Positions 61,590-64,000 of a stretch of 64,000 nt of DNA are shown here, piece after piece (the first letter of the stretch is position 1; every line of letters begins with the position of its first letter). The position numbers were made by a program, and so were the translations under genes. The DNA is taken from positions 215,540-279,539 of the forward strand of contig NZ_CP025017.1 in the NCBI RefSeq assembly GCF_002953715.1, in the 5' to 3' direction. The notes under the pieces were generated by a model, which saw only the letters and a program-made list of their open reading frames with translations, did no database searches and was not told where the DNA came from. Origin of the DNA: Rhizobium leguminosarum. Its GTDB lineage: Bacteria > Pseudomonadota > Alphaproteobacteria > Rhizobiales > Rhizobiaceae.

Positions 61590-62675
61590 ATGGCCAAAAG
61601 CAGTTCCGATCCCCGTGATGAGGTCAATGCCCCGCTGGCACATGGCGCTTTAAACCTGCCACTGGTGACGATCGACGACTACAACAACGAACTGCGTGAC
61701 AAGGATGGTTTCGTTGGCGACAACGCCAACAAGAAGACTTTCCAACAGAAGCTCGACGACTGGAGAAAACGCATCCGCAAGGTCGGCGACGACCCGATCG
61801 GCAAGACCGCGACGGCGAAGCTTTCCAAGAAGAAAATCGATGCCTTTCTGAAAGGCGACGATATGGAAGCGGCGGCATTGGTCATGGGGGCGGTGGAGGA
61901 CTTCGCTAAGGACTTTGCCGATGTGATCGGAAAATTCCTGAAGGACAGGCGCTGGGTCAAGACGGAACGCATCGTCGTCGGCGGCGGCTTCCGGCAGAGC
62001 CGCTTTGGCGAGCTGGCGATCGCCAGAACCATGGTTATTCTCAAGGCGGCCGGCGTCGACGTCGAAGTCGTGCCGATCGTTCACCACCCCGATGAGGCCG
62101 GACTGATCGGTGCGGTCCACCTGATGCCGCGCTGGATGTTCAAAGGCCATGAGGCGATCCTGGCCGTCGATATCGGCGGCACGAATGTTCGTGCCGGCGT
62201 CGTTAAATTCGGAAAGGACGACGTGCCGAATTTTGCGGATGCAAGCGTCTGGGATTCAGCCATCTGGCGTCATGCCGACGACGAGCCGAGCCGCACTGCG
62301 ACCGTCGAGAAGTTGGCCGCGATGTTGCGAGATCTGATCGGCAAGGCCGAAAAGGCCAATCTCAGGCCGGCACCCATCATCGGGATCGCATGCCCCGGCA
62401 TCATTAAAGCCGATGGCTCCATCGAACGCGGCGGACAGAACCTGCCCGGCGGAAACTGGGAGAGCGACAGCTTCAACCTTCCCGCCGCGCTGATGAAGGC
62501 CGTTCCTGAGATCGGCGAGGACAGCACTTTCGTAATGATGCACAACGATGCCGTCGTGCAGGGATTGTCGCAGATCCCCTTTATGAACGACGTGTCGAGA
62601 TGGGCGGTGCTGACCATCGGCACCGGGTTGGGCAACGCGCATTTTACCAATCGCGAGGGAGCGAAGGCGCGATAG
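61590..62675 (+). CDS. ROK-type sugar kinase/regulator with circularly permuted halves
   Basis: A 361-residue protein with ROK motifs in unusual order. After an N-terminal segment of about 90 residues comes what is normally the C-terminal lobe end: ERIVVGGGFRQSRFGELAIA and PDEAGLIGAVHLMP (residues about 127-180). Next comes the normally N-terminal ATP-binding motif LAVDIGGTNVRAG (192-203), then IACPGIIKADGSIERGGQNL, the catalytic-aspartate type HND (318-320), and finally LTIGTGLGNA (341-350), which ends the protein. The zinc motif CxCGxxGC is absent. ATG 61590 follows GAAGGTAC. Confidence 0.85.
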   Translation: MAKSSSDPRDEVNAPLAHGALNLPLVTIDDYNNELRDKDGFVGDNANKKTFQQKLDDWRKRIRKVGDDPIGKTATAKLSKKKIDAFLKGDDMEAAALVMGAVEDFAKDFADVIGKFLKDRRWVKTERIVVGGGFRQSRFGELAIARTMVILKAAGVDVEVVPIVHHPDEAGLIGAVHLMPRWMFKGHEAILAVDIGGTNVRAGVVKFGKDDVPNFADASVWDSAIWRHADDEPSRTATVEKLAAMLRDLIGKAEKANLRPAPIIGIACPGIIKADGSIERGGQNLPGGNWESDSFNLPAALMKAVPEIGEDSTFVMMHNDAVVQGLSQIPFMNDVSRWAVLTIGTGLGNAHFTNREGAKAR

Positions 62676-63530
62676 TGGAATCCTGCCTCGTGCGGCACCC
62701 GCTGACCAAGAAAAGCGGGATTGACCGCGATGCGGGTTCGGCCGGCGCCGGGGAGCATTATGGTAAATAGCAGGTAAACAAGAAGGAATTCCGTAGACGG
62801 AAGCGAACTCGCCAATAAGTTCCGCTAGGGGGATTGCCGCTCTGCGGAACATGGAATGATAACTGGCCGATCGGGTTAGCGGCAAATGTCCGCGATACCA
62901 ACGCACGGTCCTGGCCAGCACATCGATCATACCCGCGGAGACCTGATTCGCCTAGCACGCGCTGTTGTGATCTTCACGGTTGATGACGCCCCGGGATGTC
63001 GGCAATCCTATTCGCGCTCAACTGCCGGGATGTGATTGGACTGGTGTCATCGGCCTGGCCTAGCCATTAATCGGATCTCCGGACAAACGAACCTCCAACC
63101 CCCTTAACGTCAGCTGCCCCCGCATTCAGCCGACTTAGATCGGCGCGAGAATTCAGGTTAGACGTCCCCTCCCCCGATAACGCGCAGCATCCTCGCCTGT
63201 CGTAGGACCCGCAGCCGGCATTTCGCAATTCTGGCGATGCCGCATGATCCGAGACAGCGCCGGTCGCCGGTGTCGGCGGAGATGCGGCCTTTCGCGTGTC
63301 GGGCTGGTCTCTGCGAGGCCCTCTTTGATCTCTGCGCGCAGAAGCGAACCGGGATGTCTGGCGTCGCTGCCGCGTTTGGAGGCAGCGCTTGGAAGATGGA
63401 GGCCTCCCCTCCCCTATCCTGCCTCACGTTGGAAAAGATGGTGATAACGCCGCCGGGCCGTTCTCTGCGGCTTCAAATTGCGCTTATCTCTACGGCTTCA
63501 CGCAAGCCATGCGCAGACGAAAGATGGATC
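62676..63530. other. No gene recognised
   Basis: Several short open frames exist here on both strands but none has a good ribosome-binding site or protein-like motif. No clear repeat, terminator or RNA gene is seen. It may contain decayed coding sequence. Confidence 0.4.
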
Positions 63531-63707
63531 ATGAACTTCAAGGGAATAAGCGCTCCGCTCAATGCTGGTCGTCTCGAACAAATGCTCGGCCTTGCTCCGT
63601 CACGCCGCGATCCTGAAACCCAGGACGCAAGTGATAAGCCTTCCGGCAATGAATCCGTCCGTGGGCTGGAAACCGAAAATCTATACCGTTCGTCCGCCTA
63701 CAAATGA
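63531..63707 (+). CDS. Possible small protein
   Basis: A 58-codon frame (MNFKGISAPLNAGRLEQMLG, then APSRRDPETQ... ending YRSSAYK). The composition is plausible for a soluble protein, but only a weak upstream AAAGATGGATC is present and no family is recognised. Low confidence. Confidence 0.25.
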   Translation: MNFKGISAPLNAGRLEQMLGLAPSRRDPETQDASDKPSGNESVRGLETENLYRSSAYK

Positions 63708-64000
63708 GAAACGGGATTGCCTGATCGGTCGGTGCGAAGCAGCGGTAGGTGCTCTTCGATGAGCTGGCAACGACGCTGAGTCGCATCGGAAATGTGCTGC
63801 GATACTTTAAGGCTGGCTTTGATGGATGCGGACACGGCGACCATTGTCAGCTGACAATTGAGCTAAGATTCCGGAATTCCACATGATTTTTTCGTCGAAT
63901 CCGGTTTGTTATCCATTTGCTAACCAAGAAATCGCTTGACGGAATCGGCAGACTCACGATCATTTGCGCAAAATGACCCGATTTATCAGGATTTGCGTGA
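63708..64000. other. Window edge, no gene recognised
   Basis: The last 100 bases are A/T-richer with TTTGTTATCCATTTGCTAACC, which could belong to the upstream region of a gene beyond the window. Nothing else is visible. Confidence 0.35.

Noticed and set aside
61624..62930. Minus-strand frames opposite the ROK gene
   Set aside because: Shadows of the ROK coding sequence; the one reaching 62930 has no start signal or known domain.
63158..63427. Minus-strand 89-codon frame in the gene-poor tail
   Set aside because: No ribosome-binding site, low-complexity arginine-rich sequence and no recognised family.

Overview
The window reads as DNA of a fast-growing Rhizobium-type alphaproteobacterium, probably of the R. 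leguminosarum/etli group. The reasons are the high G+C content, the density of ABC-type solute uptake operons each with its own regulator, a RapA-like secreted cadherin-type adhesin, and palindromic intergenic repeats of the kind rhizobia carry. This is inferred from style and families; no rRNA, tRNA, replication or symbiosis gene is present, so chromosome versus plasmid cannot be decided. No insertion sequence, prophage or CRISPR array was seen. Layout: (1) 0.16-10.6 kb is a catabolic locus with an IclR regulator, a ribose-type ABC transporter, an amidohydrolase, a D-threonine-aldolase-like enzyme broken by a frameshift, a RidA protein, a zinc deacylase and an uncharacterised protein. An 18-bp motif occurs before the transporter and twice before the uncharacterised gene, suggesting one regulon. 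(2) 10.7-22.0 kb is an inositol-type operon (iolD, iolC fused to DUF2090, two TIM-barrel isomerases, a Gfo/Idh/MocA dehydrogenase and an ABC transporter) with a divergent LacI-type regulator. (3) 22.1-34.1 kb holds an RraA-like protein, a polar amino-acid ABC transporter, an SDR, a LysR regulator, an aminotransferase, and an operon of biotin carboxylase, two biotinyl-domain proteins and PxpA/B/C (LamB/YcsF, KipI, KipA). One of the two biotinyl domains has histidine where biotin-accepting lysine should be. (4) 34.5-38.8 kb is a less typical stretch: a predicted gluzincin metalloprotease, a protein with SRSGG repeats, a small unknown protein, and a class III cyclase/TolB/TPR protein. (5) 39.0-47.2 kb is a LacI-controlled sugar operon with paired operators, a TIM-barrel isomerase, a MalEFGK-type transporter and a GMC oxidoreductase. 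(6) 47.3-64 kb is mixed: PPK2 kinase, aldo/keto reductase with LysR regulator, bS21, the RapA-like adhesin, a LuxR-type regulator, a DUF4173-like membrane protein with a two-component system, TetR with a tautomerase-like protein, a VOC protein whose C-terminus is encoded by a repeat, an SDR behind a 26-codon leader, OtsB, and a ROK-type sugar kinase whose halves appear in circularly permuted order. The last 1.3 kb has no convincing gene. How the parts work together: most of the window is uptake plus catabolism modules in which a periplasmic binding protein and ABC transporter bring in a sugar, polyol or amino-acid-like compound and the adjacent enzymes oxidise, isomerise or deacylate it under a local regulator. 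The points most worth following are the permuted ROK protein, the lysine-less biotinyl protein, the metalloprotease island, the predicted IclR regulon and the leader/SDR coupling.
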